DNA from: Sthenelais limicola
Taxonomy: Eukaryota > Annelida > Polychaeta > Phyllodocida > Sigalionidae
Length of the DNA: 64,000 bases
Assembly (NCBI GenBank): GCA_942159475.1
Contig: OW804096.1
Coordinates: forward strand, 132,422,941 to 132,486,940
Direction of reading: 5' to 3'
In this document: in pieces, positions 1 through 15,300 of the stretch
Numbering within the stretch: position 1 is the first letter of the stretch
Layout: every line of letters starts with the position of its first letter
The notes under the pieces: generated by a model
Databases searched by the model: none
The model's input: the letters and a program-made list of their open reading frames with translations, nothing else
What the model was told of the DNA's origin: nothing
Translations under genes and position numbers: made by a program

Positions 1-2624
1 ATTTTTATTTCTTTCATAGCTAATATTTTTGGCATTTTGCCGAAGGCAGGTTTACACAAAAATAAACCTGGCCACGCACACCTCTCATACAGGGCTGAGT
101 GGATATGTATTTACAGTATATACACTATGAAACATAAACGACAGAGGCGCCTGGTAAATATTGAAGAGTTGGTCAGTCTCTGCCTTGCAGGCTATCTATA
201 ATCATTCAGCTGCTACGTGTTTTCACCGAGGCAGACATACATGTAAGGAATGATGGAAATAACCAAGTGTATTACATTTTCCCTATATAGTAAGAATTGA
301 CATCATGGATTAAACGTAACCTCTCAAGGTACAATGAAATATTATGATGTAAATAATTATTTTTAACTTTTTCAATCGATAGAACACATTAGAACACATA
401 GAAATATCTAGAATAGAGATTTAGGGAGAACACATCAAATTGATCACCCATTTAATTAATGAGGGCATACTAGGCGAAGAACACTTACATCGGACTACAT
501 TGGAATGTAGTACTTTGTAATACAAAATATTTGAGTACCAGAAATAACCTATTCACAGAAAAGAATTTCATTTAAAAACACGCTTCCTGTCCACACTAAA
601 GCCACATTCAATACAATCGAGAAAAAAAATATGTTCGGATAGAACTCATGGCAGGCATCGAATGCGATGAGTTTAAACTCCGACATGAATTATGATCAAA
701 ACTAGTTTCACGATCAGCTTGCATAGTGATGGTGTGAATTTGTTCGTTGCCATGGACACCGGGACTATCAATCCTGACGCAAGAAGACTGGGAAAACAAA
801 GGGAAATAGTAATTATTCTATGCACTTCAGCGAACACTATTATCAGTAACGCAAGGTTACTTAAAAAGAAAACCGTTTGTGACATGGAATGGTAAACATA
901 TTCCAGACATTTGTTAATTTCATTTCACACATGTACCTTATGTTTCACTGCCCAAGTGGAAATGTTGCAGAATAATAGTTCATGAATATATAACTGTTCA
1001 AGGCGGCTACAAAGGTTCATTAAGATTTTACAAGAGGACATGCTTGACGGTCCAACTTTTCATCTCACATATTTATAATCAATAATTTTATTTCGTTGAA
1101 AAGACTTGAAAATTCAATAAATTCCACACCCTAACAAAGTTTTCAACCTCAAAAACGGTTTAGGGAGTGGTATGAGAATGAAGCATATCAATTCAGAATT
1201 GGGAGAAAAACTTAACCATAATGAATATCCACCCTGGATACTTTAATATACACACACAGAGACCATATTGGCGTAATGTACAGCCACACATTCTAGCATT
1301 CCAATGTATCATATATCCCTTCCCACAGCCTTTATTCTTCCCATTTGCCCATTATGTCTGATAAGTTGACTAGAAAACAGAGCCAATGATCGTTGCCCAA
1401 GGGCATTAAAGAGTCAATTTCACCTCGAACTCGAGGACTACTGGAACAGCAGTCTAGATTTTGAAGAACTAAGAACTTAAGACCTGTATCACGAACCTGT
1501 CGAACAAATTAGAAGTGTTAACAACATTAAAACCAGACAGTTCCAAAAGGATTTCCAATGAGGGTCCATAGAGGTACTGATAATAAGATATTAACCAGGA
1601 TTCCCTCAAGATATCTATTGAATAACCAGGAATGGGTAACGATACCCATGTCTGTATAGTTGCAACACAATAAAGCAAGTATAATAGTCAAATGAATTTG
1701 TGGATCACATCCACATCGTAAGAACCACTTAATACACTTCTCTGTCTCGGGCACCAATTGAGCATTAGGCTTGTCACACGTCGCTTTGTAACCAAAATAA
1801 CACATGGTATTCAGGGATTTCCTCAACATATGCTACATTCAAAACTTGAACCAAAATATACCCAGGCTTCCCGTCTCTTTATCACTCAAAAAGGAGAAAC
1901 TTTCAGCAATTACGAAAAATAATTACGTCTTTGGAACAAGCATTCTTTGAGAATCAGATCTAGTTCTGGAAGCCTGTAAAACCAGAAAGTTCACCGAGCA
2001 CCCTCCCCCTATAATAATTTTAATTAAATATCAGATACATAGTCAAGGTAATATCGGGTGATATACAATATCAAAATACTTCCCGCACATAGAATAATCT
2101 TTGGTGGTGCATGGTATACCCATCGCCATGAAGTAACAAGCAGAACTGGTTTCCCAGTCTCAGCTGACACCCCAACCCCCATAATTATTTTCATCACCCC
2201 CCACTGTCGATTTACCCTATCAAAGATGAATATATTAAGACTCTCTGGTGGCAATGGAAGGCGAGGTGTAATTTTAATCTGACACTTTCAAATAGGTTGA
2301 ACAAGAGGTAAGTTGACCAAGTAGAAAAACCCTATTTGAGCCAATTTTGTTTAGAATGAACACTCAGGTGATTCAACATTAAATCCCATCGCTTCTTTCA
2401 CACAACACCGTATAATACTGGGGGCAAATATGATTAAAATAAGGAGTCAAAATGATGGCAAAATGTGTACTGTATACCCAGAATATGAACCCACAAAACA
2501 CGCAGTATGTAGCTATCTTTCCATAAGCAAACAACAAATAATGACTATACAAGTAATGCATATATTACATGAATGGGCGAAGGGCCTATCACTGTTTTGT
2601 TATACAAATGTAAACTAAGCGCTT
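1..2624. other. Downstream of KHDC4; probable 3' UTR and flank
   Basis: No coding exon with recognisable homology on either strand; the reading frames here are short and featureless. On the minus strand, candidate poly(A) signals are ATTAAA at 2273-2278 and AATAAA at 1331-1336 and 1087-1092. The sequence does not show which is used. Confidence 0.4.
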
Positions 2625-3388
2625 TTAGTTAGGTCCCATCCAGAAAGGAACACCTGGGGGCGGTCCCCCATAACCGTGGGGAGGGGGAGGTTGTTGTGGG
2701 GGCGGGGGAGGAGGCATTTGTTGTTGGTATGGATGTTGACCAAATCCTGGATGTGGCTGTGGGTTAAACTGTGGGTGCTGTCCATATTGTCCAGGAGGTG
2801 GGGGAGGTGGTGGACCCCCAGGTTGAGCCCCAGGAAATTGGCCTGGGGGAGGTGGGGGTGGCCCTTGGTTCTGACCACCCCCAGGGAACTGAGGCTGTGG
2901 ACTCGCCCGCTCAAACTGAGCTTGCTGGGCTGAGAATTGTTGCTGTCCATTTAGCAAGGCAGCTTGTGATTGAGCTGCAAATTGTTGCGCTTGTTGCTGC
3001 TGTTGCTGAGCTTGTTGCTGTGCGTGTTGTTGTGCTTGGGCTTGTTGTTGCGCATGTTGCTGTGCCTGTGCCTGAGCCTGAGCTTGTGCCTGAGCTTGGG
3101 CTTGCGCCTGAGCTTGCGCTTGTGCCTGCTGTTGCTGATGTTGTGCCTGGGCTTGTTGCTGTTGTTGCTGAGCTTGCTGCTGTTGTTGTTGCGCTTGTTG
3201 CTGCTGCTCAAATGACAGACCTTGTGGGAAGTGTTGACCCTGGTCAAAGCCTGGTGGGGGCTGCGCTTGCCCCTGGGTGTAGATCTGTGGCTTACTCGAG
3301 TACTGGTTAAATGAATATTTGCTGGCCTCACGCTGAAGGTGTCGCATGGACGAGTTCACATCCTCCTCCTCCTCATCTGAACCATAAC
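2625..3388 (-). CDS. KHDC4: KHDC4 terminal coding exon 19 with Gln/Ala tract
   Basis: Residues 797-1050. Begins [10 protein letters not shown] (human AYAADSSDEEEE). A Gln/Ala repeat follows at about residues 857-940 (DNA ~2960-3210), then Pro-rich stretches, and it ends PFWMGPN before a TAA at 2625-2627. The end motif matches the vertebrate C-terminus, so the long low-complexity insert lies inside a conserved frame. Confidence 0.93.
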
Positions 3389-6300
3389 CTGCGATGAACA
3401 AGTTTGAATGTTGAATAATAAATCAATATAGAGAAAACTGGTATTTAGAAGTTATATTCAATACCCGATGAGCCCTTGTCCTGTTTTCTTGAACAGTGCC
3501 TCAGATCTAGAGGACAACTTACAGCTTAAATAATGAAAAATAAAATTACAGCTTAAATAACCTCAATGTAAAATATGGGTGCAAAAATACTGCAGTAATG
3601 CATGGAAAATCCCAATTTGCCTTGTATACCGTAGCAAATTCAATGAGAAGCTTAACGATGTATTTTCAAAAGGGGAGAACAGAATGTTGCATATTAAAAT
3701 GTCAGGAGCAAACTAATTAACTTAGAAGAAATAAGTAAAAAGTGGTTAAAAAGGGGGAAATATCGGTCAACAAAGGCCATATCCCTTTCAAGCCAATCCC
3801 GTTGAATTTCTATTCTTAGAATTGCCACAAACGTAATCCAAGGACTAACTTTGATTAGGTACATACAGTCTGTAACGGCCAGAAACTGAAATGGGAAGGG
3901 CACCTCCATATAACATCAGGTTTTACCAAATTAGGAGATGAAATTGAAATCTATTCCATGCAAAGTGATGCCAGAATCAAGGAGACCTGGGGACCAGTGA
4001 TGCACCGCTTTGTGATGTAACCAAGCATAGACATAATAATTATATTGTACAATAATGAGTATAATGCCATTATCCAACATTAGAAACGGGGAAGCCTGTC
4101 GATCTAGTAGTGCCTACGGCTCCCTGTGTAGCCACATAGTATGGCTGCCAGTGAGGTTAGCCGCTGACTGGGGTGACATCATGTGAATACTATGTATAGT
4201 TTACTTGTAAAATAATAAATCAAAATAAAACATGAGAAGTAACAGGAATGACCAAGTAATTTATATTACCAAGGAGGTAGTGATGTTTTTTTACACACAC
4301 AAATAGGAGGACCGAGTAGTCTTGACTTAAATGAATAATAATAAGAATTATGTTGTCTAAACGCACCTGCTACGTTGCCTAAAGCACCTTTCATCCTCTT
4401 CCTCCCTGGCTCTCCATTGCCGGCAGCCCCTGACTGCCCACCTTGACCTCCGGGGGGCGGCATCAAATGCTTGTCCATGTCAGGTTTGTGTTGAGCGATC
4501 ATACCCATGGGTGGAGGTGGTGGCGGAGGCATGAGGTTGCGGTCCCTGTCTGTTCCCTCACCATATCCTTGCGCCCTACGGGAAGAGGATCACAATGTCA
4601 TAAGCGACAGATTTGAATGAACGAATAAAGTATCATACGGGTGCTCGGGACAACAAAATAGCACCAGTTCTAGCACGAATACCACCACTAAACACATTTT
4701 CAAACTTTACAACAGTATTCAAAGTTAACTTAGTTCTTTCTTAATCCAATAACCAAAATCTCTAAACTTGCATCTTGCTTGGAATCATTTTTTTCCCTTG
4801 AGTTTGGGATGAGTCTCTGGTGGGAGTTACTCTCATTTCATAAGGATAACTTAAGGATGAACTTACTCTCTCCCGGTTGTGAAAATAAGGATAACTTAAG
4901 GATGAACTTACTCTCTCCCGGTTGTGAAAATAGCGCAGAAAATGAGAAGTTAGTGCAATAATAGTATATAATAATCTCCACCATACCTTGCCTCTTCTTG
5001 CGCCTGCTGAGAGTTAGGGCTAGGAGAGCCGCGGGAGTTGGCCGTGGCCTGTTGCTCAGGGCCAGTGGGGGAGCCAGGATGTTGTTGCTGCTGCTGCTGT
5101 TGGCCACCATTAGGGTGGTTAGGCTGGCTGGTCGGGGGACCAGAGGCCACAAGATTAGTCAGGTGAGGTGGCCCATGCTGCAATTATATACATACAGTTA
5201 CAAAGGATATGATAAAATTATGGAAATCTGACGTAAAATTGATATATGAATGGTATTTGATGTGATATATGAGGGAGACACTGCATTTAGATCTCCCGCT
5301 GTGAAAACTAAACTAGGAATGAACTATAACGTGCTGAATATCTAGAAAGGGGTAGGACAGGAAACACTAAGTAATCCAGTCCGAGTCGATAACATTATAA
5401 ACAAAGCAGAGAAAATGACAGTTAGATTTGGAATTGCAAGAACTCAACTATAGAAGAGGAGATATACCTGGTATCCCAAAAGGTTTTCTGGGAGTTTTTC
5501 CTCCGGTTTCTCCTCGGTAAAGCGTCGTTTTTGAGGCTGAGGATTTTCGCCCGGCTCTCGTTGCGCGGCGCTGGCGACAGTGAAAGTGTTCTGGTGGCTG
5601 GACACAGCGATTGAGCTCACAACATGGGTAGGCTGCACAGGGGGAAAATCACAACTATTAGTTTTTAGTAAGATGAAAAAGACCTTCATGTCCTAATTTT
5701 CCACAAGCATGATTTACAGTGTAAAGAGATCGCCACAAACATCACTGAATAAACTTAACTGGGAGATTTGTTAATGTATAATGCTAGACGTTTATGTTTT
5801 TTTGGTTTTTTTAAAAGGTCTAAATAGATTAAATATATGTTTGAAGCTAGACTTTTATGTAAAGTTTATATATGCACCTCCCCGATATGACTTGATTAAA
5901 TGGATGCCTCCTTTCTCTTACCTGATGGACATACTGTGAGTAGTATTGCTGTGCATGAGGCTGAGAGGAGGGGATGGGTTGTTCAGTGGTGGGCGTGCCG
6001 GGCGGTAGAGAGCCGGGAGGGAAGGAGGCGTGGTTATGGTGTAGTGCCTGGGTGGTGATGGGCATGGCCTGAGTGCCCTGTATGAAGGCCTGAGTACCGG
6101 GAGGCAGATGTTGAATTTGTCCGCCTTGTATCTGTATCTGTTGGTGTTGAACCTAGAAATAACAGTCAACTCATGGTCAGATCCATCTTCAAATTATTTT
6201 CCACTTCACGATAATAGTGGAATAAATGAATGAATGAATGAATGAATGCAAAGATTATGGTTGGCCAAAACATGAGATGCAAGATCTAACTACTTTATGA

Positions 6301-9300
6301 TATAAAGAATACAACTGTTGATGAAACACCTTAAAATACTTCTAAGAGATGGTTATATTTGTACTAGAAAAAGTCGCAATTCATCCCTTTTGTGCCTCAA
6401 CGTAAATTTTAATTTTAACTGGATCTACGATTGAGAATTTGTCAGATGAAGCATCGTTAGAGTAGCCGATCTACCCACCTGGGCTATGGCTATGCCTTGC
6501 TGTTGCTGAGGTTGAAGTTGTTGCTGCTGTTGTGGCGGCAGGGCAGGAGGCGGTTGTGCCAACTGCGCATGGGCGATGTGAGCAACAGAGACGGTGGGAG
6601 GGGGCATGCTCATGGAGGTTGGGGGCTGCATACTGGCGACACTAGCGATGCCAGGGCCCACCTGCTGGATCTGAAGTGCAGCTGAGGTGGGCAGAGGGCC
6701 TTGGATGGGGCCCGGTGCACCTGCAACATTGAAGATGGCTTCTTTAAGGAAAATAAATGAATATTCGTCAGGAATTGTTCGTATAAGTTCTTATCAAGTT
6801 ATAGAAGGTCTTATGTCATGAAAAGGTCACTATTTCCTATTAAAATATTGGGCAAAACTAAATAGTGAGGTTGATCTCTAAAAGACTAGCCTATTTCAAT
6901 TTTGGGATAACTCTCAATACTGAGGCTGGTCTCCAAAAGAGAATAAAGCCTACCAGGTGGAAGGAATTGCTGCGCCTGGAACTGGACTTGCTGTCCTTGA
7001 GCCTGCACAAGCTGTCCCTGCATGAGCTGTGTGATTGGAACCGTGACAGTCTGTGGTTGAAGCTGAGTGCCAGCTGTCAATGGCTGGTTAGACTGTGACA
7101 GTGGCATGCCTGTAATTCAATATTGTATAATAGATGTTTAGAAACAAAATTTAGTTTCATCATCCCTTAGCTCACATCTTAGAAAATCAATTCATTTGAA
7201 TTATTATTAAATCCTATGAAATAGGAAACTTCAGGTATGATTGTATAGGGGGGAACTTATAATCATTTCAAAATCTGGTTAAATTCAATTCAATTCAATT
7301 CAAAGAATTCTTTGAGACTCGGATTTTATAAAATACACTCAGTTACTTGCTAACAACATTTCCAAGAAAAAAGGAAAAATAAAGGCTGATAGTCTTAATA
7401 TTACGTTTGCCCTTTCTGTTCACCATACTTAACTAACCAACCAATCTGGTTTTATCTAAATAATGTTTATCAAACTTTAACTTACCCATGCCAACAGTGG
7501 TAGCCGGAGCACGTATTGTCAGTGACGGAGGAGGAATACTAGTATTGATCACCATCCGTGGAATGTTCAGCTGACTGCCTGCAATTGTTTTCATTAAGAT
7601 GTTATGAAAGGCTAAATGAGTGTACTGATATGGAAGGTCTTACTACGCCGAAGCATGTGATTTTCTGTTTTGATTTAAATAATATTCAAAAACTTAAAAC
7701 CAAAAAGAAAATCATTTTCAGATGTTTGGCCTTCAAGTACTTAATGATGCTGAAACTTGGTAGAGAAAAATTGACCAGTTTGACCAGTGCTACCTTAGCA
7801 ATCTAACGACTTACATTCTATATTAGAAATCATTGAAATGCTCACGGAGTGTAGGTCAAGCACAACGTCTAAGATCTTGTAATAAGATTCGTTATATTAT
7901 TCTGACACAACAGGGGAAATGGAGAACAGTTACATGATGTATTCTTTCCAGACTATGCACGGATCTTTAACCTAAAACAATAACATTTCTTATTACAGAT
8001 CTATTGTAATCACGTGTCGCCATGACAGAGATCGTCATCTTCTATCAGTAAAACAAAAACAAGTCTTTACCAGGGCTGTGAAGCTGAGGTGGCGGTTGCT
8101 GCTGCTGGGGCTGGGAGATGTTGGCCAAGGTAACTGGTAGGCCCTGACTAACAAGAGTCATCTGGGGAGCACCAGCTGAAACACAGCACAGTCAAAAATG
8201 AGCACTCGGTGTCAATATGTACCCCAACTGGTTTGTATATAATAGAGGCGACTACTTGACGTCAACTATATAAACACAAAAGGAGCACAGACCTGGAAGA
8301 AAGTCTTATTAGAACTCTGCAAGAGAATGAGTTAATTACATGATAAATCTGGCACGATTTATATAATTAATGCTTGCTTTATTTATCTCTACTCCAAGAA
8401 GAGATGGCAGCTAAGTTAAGAAATATGCCTCGCTACGTGATAGGCAGTTATCGGCAGCATTCAAAGGCTCTCAGCAAAATCTGTATATGAACAGCTATGG
8501 CACCATAAGAAACTAAACTTTCTAGCTTCATATTTTCATTATTGAGAATCAAAAAGAGATTAAACTCAAAAAGGTCTATTTCAGTCTACAACATGAATGT
8601 AACCAAACCTCTCCGGCACCCGTAGCATTCTGAAAGGAATATTTTTGTCTAGGAAACTGCATGTTTGCAAACACCCAACTGGAAACAAACTTATAATAGT
8701 GAATTTTTACACTGGATCATGTCATTCTACTTAAGCAACCATTTACATTAAAAGTGAGATCAGCTTCTTCTCGACCTTCCAATTAAAATAATGTCAATGA
8801 TAATGATAATTATAGGCATTCAGGTATTCATGATATCAGTGAGCACTGAGAGACCGGTACATTTGATGTGAGATGATCCTCTCGACACCTGTCTCATCCA
8901 CAAAATATTAACTAAGTCTATAAATATTCCCTTAAGGCCATTTTCCTGAAAAAAGTAAACAATTTTAGTACGAAATGAAGTAATGAAAAGTGTTAAGGTA
9001 ACTTGTTCAATATAATTTGTTCAACTCTGACAATAAAATATGAATCCACAGTAAGGTCTTCAAAGTCAAATATAGAATTTTTGTTAGTAACTTAAGGGAC
9101 ACATCTATAACACGATTGTTTATGCATGAGACAGGATCATCCCCGATCAAATCATCCAGAGTGAAATATTACTGACTATATATAAGTTTGAAACTCATGT
9201 ATATCGGTAATCCACATCAACAACCCATGCTCTATTATTTTCCTTTTGACAGCCTTTTCTCAACACAACTTAAGTAACCATAGATTCTCATCACCACAAA

Positions 9301-12300
9301 AATTTCATCACCAACCAAAAGGATTTTCAGGGGTCGATTTACCACTTGCCGTTATGCGGTAATTAGTATTGCAAGTTTACACTCTATTATGCACACGAAA
9401 TGGGGCCAATGGGGAACGTTTGAAAAGCTTTTGGTTTAAGGATTATATGAAAATACCAACATATAGGTAAGTAGTGCTCTTTCTAAGGTAATCGACCCCT
9501 GCAATTTGAGAAAGAAAACATTGGTAATGAATGCATCGGCACTATACACGTTCCAAAATATGCACAGATTTGGACACTCCAGAAAGACTTTCAGGAATTT
9601 GTCAGGATCAAAAAACAAAACCAAACTCAGCCAAAGGCTGATCTATTCTTTTTCCTTTTTCATAGCTAGCAGGATGGAATGCATTAGAATAACCGTCATT
9701 AAGTGACCAATAAACAGTAATTCTGAAACTAGAAGTAAGAAATATAGGAAATTAGGTCCTAAGATAAAGGCTAGGCCGGTAGAACATACACCAGGCCAAA
9801 GCCTGCACCTTGTTCTTGGGTCTAAATTATCCAAGTCTTCTTGATAACAGCTTTTATCTAACGGTTAGGAATTTATGTCATAGATAATATAACGTCCCAC
9901 GAAAATGGGGGAGCTTTGACACTATGTATTAAGAATGGACATAGAAAATGGCTGAACTTGTTTGGTCAGTATCGCATCAATCAAAAATATATGTATCTAT
10001 CGACAATTTCTTCTCGAACTTTCTCTAGGCTGAAAGTGAAATAAGTGGGCGCCGTATAAAGGGCGCAGGGACATTGTACACCGGGAAGACAACTGAGCAG
10101 TAGGAGTAGTGCGGATGATGAGATGATGAGAACATCTATATAGAAAACTTTGCAATAAAAAGAGGCAATCATAATCGATAATTGTAGTAGTAGTAGAAGT
10201 AGAAGTAGTTGTAGAAGTAGTAGTACCATAAAACCCACCACATGGGGCGTACAGTGTGTATTTCTTGGCTGGGTCACACAGGGGGAGAGCTAAGGCTACT
10301 TCTCCGACGCTACAACCCCCTGGTGATTCAGCTTTTCAAGTTTTACGGTTTTGTGAGTTGTTAGAGGACTTACTCTGCGGAGGTAAACCAGTAAGAATAG
10401 TGGCAGTGGCTGCTTGTGGAATGCTGGGTGGCATTGCTGCTAGAACCTGCTGGAAGGAGGCATATTCTTGCTGTACCTACAAGAAATAAAAGACATACTT
10501 TTCATGAACCCCCCAATGAGGGGATATGCAATGCAAGGTGGAGTGGTAGTTGTAGTACTAGTAGCAGTAGTAGAAGGAGCAGTCCTCTCAACTAAGCACC
10601 CAACCTTCAATCAGTCAGAAGGGTGCTCCCTCAACCCTTTTTTGAACTTTGTTTCTCCCGAAGTTCCATTCCTCAGCGCTTTTTTTCCTCTCTCCCTTTC
10701 ACTACGCTTCAACCCTTAATGAAACTAAAACAAAGGCAGTGACAGCTGGTCGGAGATCATCATCAGAATGTGAATGGTAGGTTTTTTTTGTGGAAAGAGT
10801 GTTTAGTTGTGTGGATGTTAGGCAGATGTAATCAGAGGTATTTGGTTTTCTTGCTGTGTAGACTTATGTGAAGGGGGTCTCATTTCTTTCCCTTGTGAAA
10901 CTCAGAAGTCTACCTCAGTACCCAATCACCTTTGAGCCATGGAGAAACCTTTTACTTATTTCCACTAATCCAAGAATTCTTTTTTAATAGTTTAGCTCTT
11001 TGTTACTGCTTTTCAGTTACAAAAGTACTCCAAACCAGTCAGCCTGAATATCAGCAACTTCTGAAACTGAAAATATTCAATGTCAAGATTCATAGCCATT
11101 AACCATCCCTCTAATACGGAGGCGCTGGTAAAAAACTAAGGAGGAATAGGAAAAGAATTGTGAGGTGTGGGGAATAACCACAGAGAACTTAAGTCTCTGA
11201 TTTGGGCACAAAAAGTTAGGTTTGGTGTTAATGGTTGACAGAAATCAATTTTGAACTAGGGATTTACTCTATGGACGATAAAACACAAAGAGTGTAATCA
11301 TTCTTTAAAAAGATTGCGCCACAAATGTAGCAGATAGAGCGAGACAGTGAGAATCAGAACATATTTACAAGTACAGAAAAACTACCGGCTCGTTTCAGGG
11401 CGAGCATCGTAAAGAATTACAAACTTCGCCGGACCAGTGACCAGTTTTTGTTTCAAACAAGGCATCCTGGATGCCTTGGCTGCTAACTACAGGAGAAAAA
11501 GATAATAACAAGGGAAAATGAAGATAATAAAGCGTGGGTGGCGGGCAAGACGGGCCAGTCATTAATTATCATAGCAAGCAGAGGTATATACCGACATAGT
11601 GTGTAACTGTATTGACAACTTCTGGTCGTAGTGGTAGTAGTGGAGCAACAAGTCCATATGTTAACCATCCAAACATTTTCAAGTTTTTGAAAAAAAATGT
11701 ACGTGTAATCAGCGCAGCATCTATAGGTCCAGATCAAAAATAATCAACAAATTTCAGTTTAAGTATTATTGAATGATATATTGACCACACAATGAAAATC
11801 AAAAAAGGGTGGGAATAGAAAGTAGAAATAGAAGTACTTGACTGACTGTGTAAAAAAAAATATCAAACCCAAAGATCATGATGAAAATGATACATGCTAT
11901 ATTCCTGAGTTACCCGAAGTCTCTGCAAACCAAAAAATCGTAGCGTGATACATAAATAAGGGGAGGGGGTGGGTGGGAATGACCTGTGTACGTGAGCAGG
12001 GCCAAATAATGATTGATGGGAGCTTTATGGAAAGAGGGAGTCCTTATTTGCATATATTTCCCTGAAGTGCAATCTACACATTTAAATATATAAAAGCGGC
12101 AGAATAGGAATGATAAAGGGTCAGCCAGTTCCCCCTGTGTACTCTAATTTAAAAAGTGTTGTAATTTATGGTAAATTTACTTTCGGAACTACATACTTGC
12201 ATATATATTAGTGGGTTTTCTTTTGACAGGAAAGGTTTTTTTCAGTCACAGAATGTATTTCAAAGAATCAGTCACAGTAAACATGTGCCCTTTCCCCACA

Positions 12301-15300
12301 CTGATAGTAAATATTTAAAAAAAGGAGAATAATAGAAACTGGTAGGCATTAAATTACGCTAACACCAGATGTTTATCAAGCATGGATCCGTGTATTTTAA
12401 TTTTTGATTCCGTAAATTAACAACTCTTGTCAATCGACTTATAACACAGTACCCAGCACTTAATTTTTTTTTCTTACACAATTCTATCCTTCTCAGCACA
12501 TTATTTCTTGACCAGTGGGGGAATGTGCAGAGGAAACAATTGAAAGAAATTTTTAGGGGAAAACTGTGAAGGATGGACATGGAGGATGAGGAGGAAGGGT
12601 AGGGACAGCTTGGAACACAAAGACACATTATTGACACACCATGTTAAAACTACAGCAAAGTTGCTACGTAATAATTATAGTCCACACTCAAGTTAACAAG
12701 TTAATGATGTTCCAGACCGCCTCAAATCCAGCTTGGTAAGTGCGCATCTTACGTTATTTACATATTGATATAGAGAAAATACCCCACCTAGTGATGTAAT
12801 ATATTCCTAAAGAAGGAAATCATACAGCTAACATGAACTTCTAATCATAGCGTGAATGCAAAAAACATCAGTGTAGCATCAAATACACAATAACCAATGA
12901 GGAGTGGGGGAGTGGAGGGTCAGGGAAAGGGGTGGGGGCCATATTTAAGGCTATTTATAATGACAAACATCAGATTATATGAATAGCAGATAGCATTATA
13001 CAGCTCCAATAATTACTGTAACATTTTGGTTATGATATAGATAAGAGACGTTGAGCCAAATACTCCTCAAACTAGCAATCAATCAAAGTTTTGATCTGCT
13101 GAGTTTTACTTTACATAAATCTAGAATAGTAATGTTGTTGAGATTTAAATAAGCTCAAGAACAAGATCCTCTCTCAGGGGTTTTCTGTAAACAGTAGAGA
13201 CTAGCCAATAATTAACATTTCAACATCTTTAATCATGATAATCATAATAGTAATATTAATGTCACTGCAATAAACAACAGGTTGTATCATGGAAAAACGA
13301 GCAAACAAAATGAGAGAAAGTGATCGAGGGGCTTCAGATAAACGGTAGAAATCGGCCAAATATGGATAGAACTACTCTATAAATTGATCATTATTGTTTT
13401 TCATTCAATCTTTCTTCTGCTCTCTGGATCTTGCTTATATCTAATTTTGGAAAAATTCTAGTCAAATCTTTCATAAGCACCAATATACATGCCCCACACA
13501 AGTATAGACCTAGATGGAAGTGATATGCTTTAAAATAAGTTCCAGCAATCAATGTGAAGATAAATATAATTTATCAATTACATTAGCGTTCGAGCTCATA
13601 ATAATCTGTATAATCAGGACGGAGAGAACAAACTTTTTACAGCGCAGTATCTGTCAAGTTACAAATACTAGAAACATTATTGGCAAACGTATGTTTATAC
13701 AATCGTAAAGACAATACAAGAATTGCAAGTAGAACATGTAAAACAAACAAATGAAAAGAATACTTACAGTTTGAATCAGGTTCTCTGTTAGCTGTTTGGA
13801 TTGAATTAATCCGGCCATATTCTGATGCCTGAAAAAAATCATCATCATCATCATCATCATCAAAGGAAGACAATATAAACAACATTTTCATTCATGTATA
13901 TTGATATGATTGATAACGACGATCGTGATAAGGCGAATAGTTCTTCTCTCTATTATCTCATGACTGAAAATTTCATATTAATATTCTGTGGTACCCTCAC
14001 TGGTGCTAAAACACCCCAAATAGAAACCTTCAACATCCCCCACCTCTTGAAGTAGATAGTCAACCCAAGTAGTCAAGAGATATAAACTGGAAGACCAGAT
14101 TATAATCTGAAGTGTAGTACATGTTCTGTTTTGTACTCGTGCTTGTACTATCTTAGCAAAATGAAGAATTCATTACTATTATTATTATTTCTTCTATGAT
14201 ATTTCATGTAACATCAGTCACTCTTTATAAATAGTAGGATGAACACTTACTGTATATGTACATGCATTGGCTCAAATGACTCTCGTCCTGTCATGGGATC
14301 TATGTATCCTGAAGCCTTGCCTTTCAATGTCACTTTGGCTCCCGTCTCATTCTGTATATGTTGTAAGTAGGAACCCTGCACGAAGAGGAACAGTTTTCGT
14401 AAAGCAATGTATAAAATATATTATTAGTATTCAATTAACCAGTTTGGATAGTATTAGTATTTTGATGAACGTTGTTGTGTGTTGCGTTACCTTATCAAAT
14501 CAAGAGAAATCCCTTGATGTCTTAAAAGTTTAAATCAGTTTAAAAAGTACGATGTTAGAGGTTTTACATACACAATTCAAATGCATAGGCAAGGGAGAAA
14601 AGCATTATTTACCCCTGGACCAAGAAGCTTGGATTTACAATCAAATGAAGGTGGGGCATGCTCTAAACCAATGAGCAGCTTTTCCTGCACATATGCTAGT
14701 TGGAGAGAGGGCTGCAAAGATAAAACGACAAATTTAATATTAAATATTAAATATTATGGCCATGTGACTGACGGGGCATTTTTTACAGGTGAAGTTGAAC
14801 ATAATATGAATATAAGGGAACTTGGCTTTCTAAATGTTTTGTGGCTTTTGATTTGAGACAGGATAAATATCTGTTCCTTCATAATCTTTTTAATAGATCA
14901 ATATCATCACTTCTAGAAAGAATGCCATGCTGCTTGAAGAAAACTAAATCGGCTCAATGTGTTCTAGATTAGGATTCTTTTTAAATATATATTTTTACAC
15001 TTTTGAGTCTTTAAAAATATCCTGTGGAGGAGCAGCTTAGACGACCCGCACCACTCATTCTTTTTCTAGGTAACATAAAAGATGGATGCTGAAAAAAACA
15101 ACTTACCCCAGTGGGTTGTGTATTGAGAGACATAAGAGGCGGTGGGGGCTGGTTGAGAGGTGGGCGTGGTCCCAGTGGACCCTGAATAACGCCAAAGCGG
15201 GGTGCCTTAGGCTTTAGTCCATTAGAGATGATCTCTTTGATCCGGGATACTGCGGCTACAATAGAATAACGCACATTATGACAACTGTTAATTATTAAAT

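Noticed and set aside
2771..3310. Open frames on the plus strand opposite the KHDC4 last exon (Val/Ala- and Leu-rich)
   Set aside because: They are antisense shadows of the Gln/Ala and Pro repeat; the minus frame has conserved KHDC4 ends.
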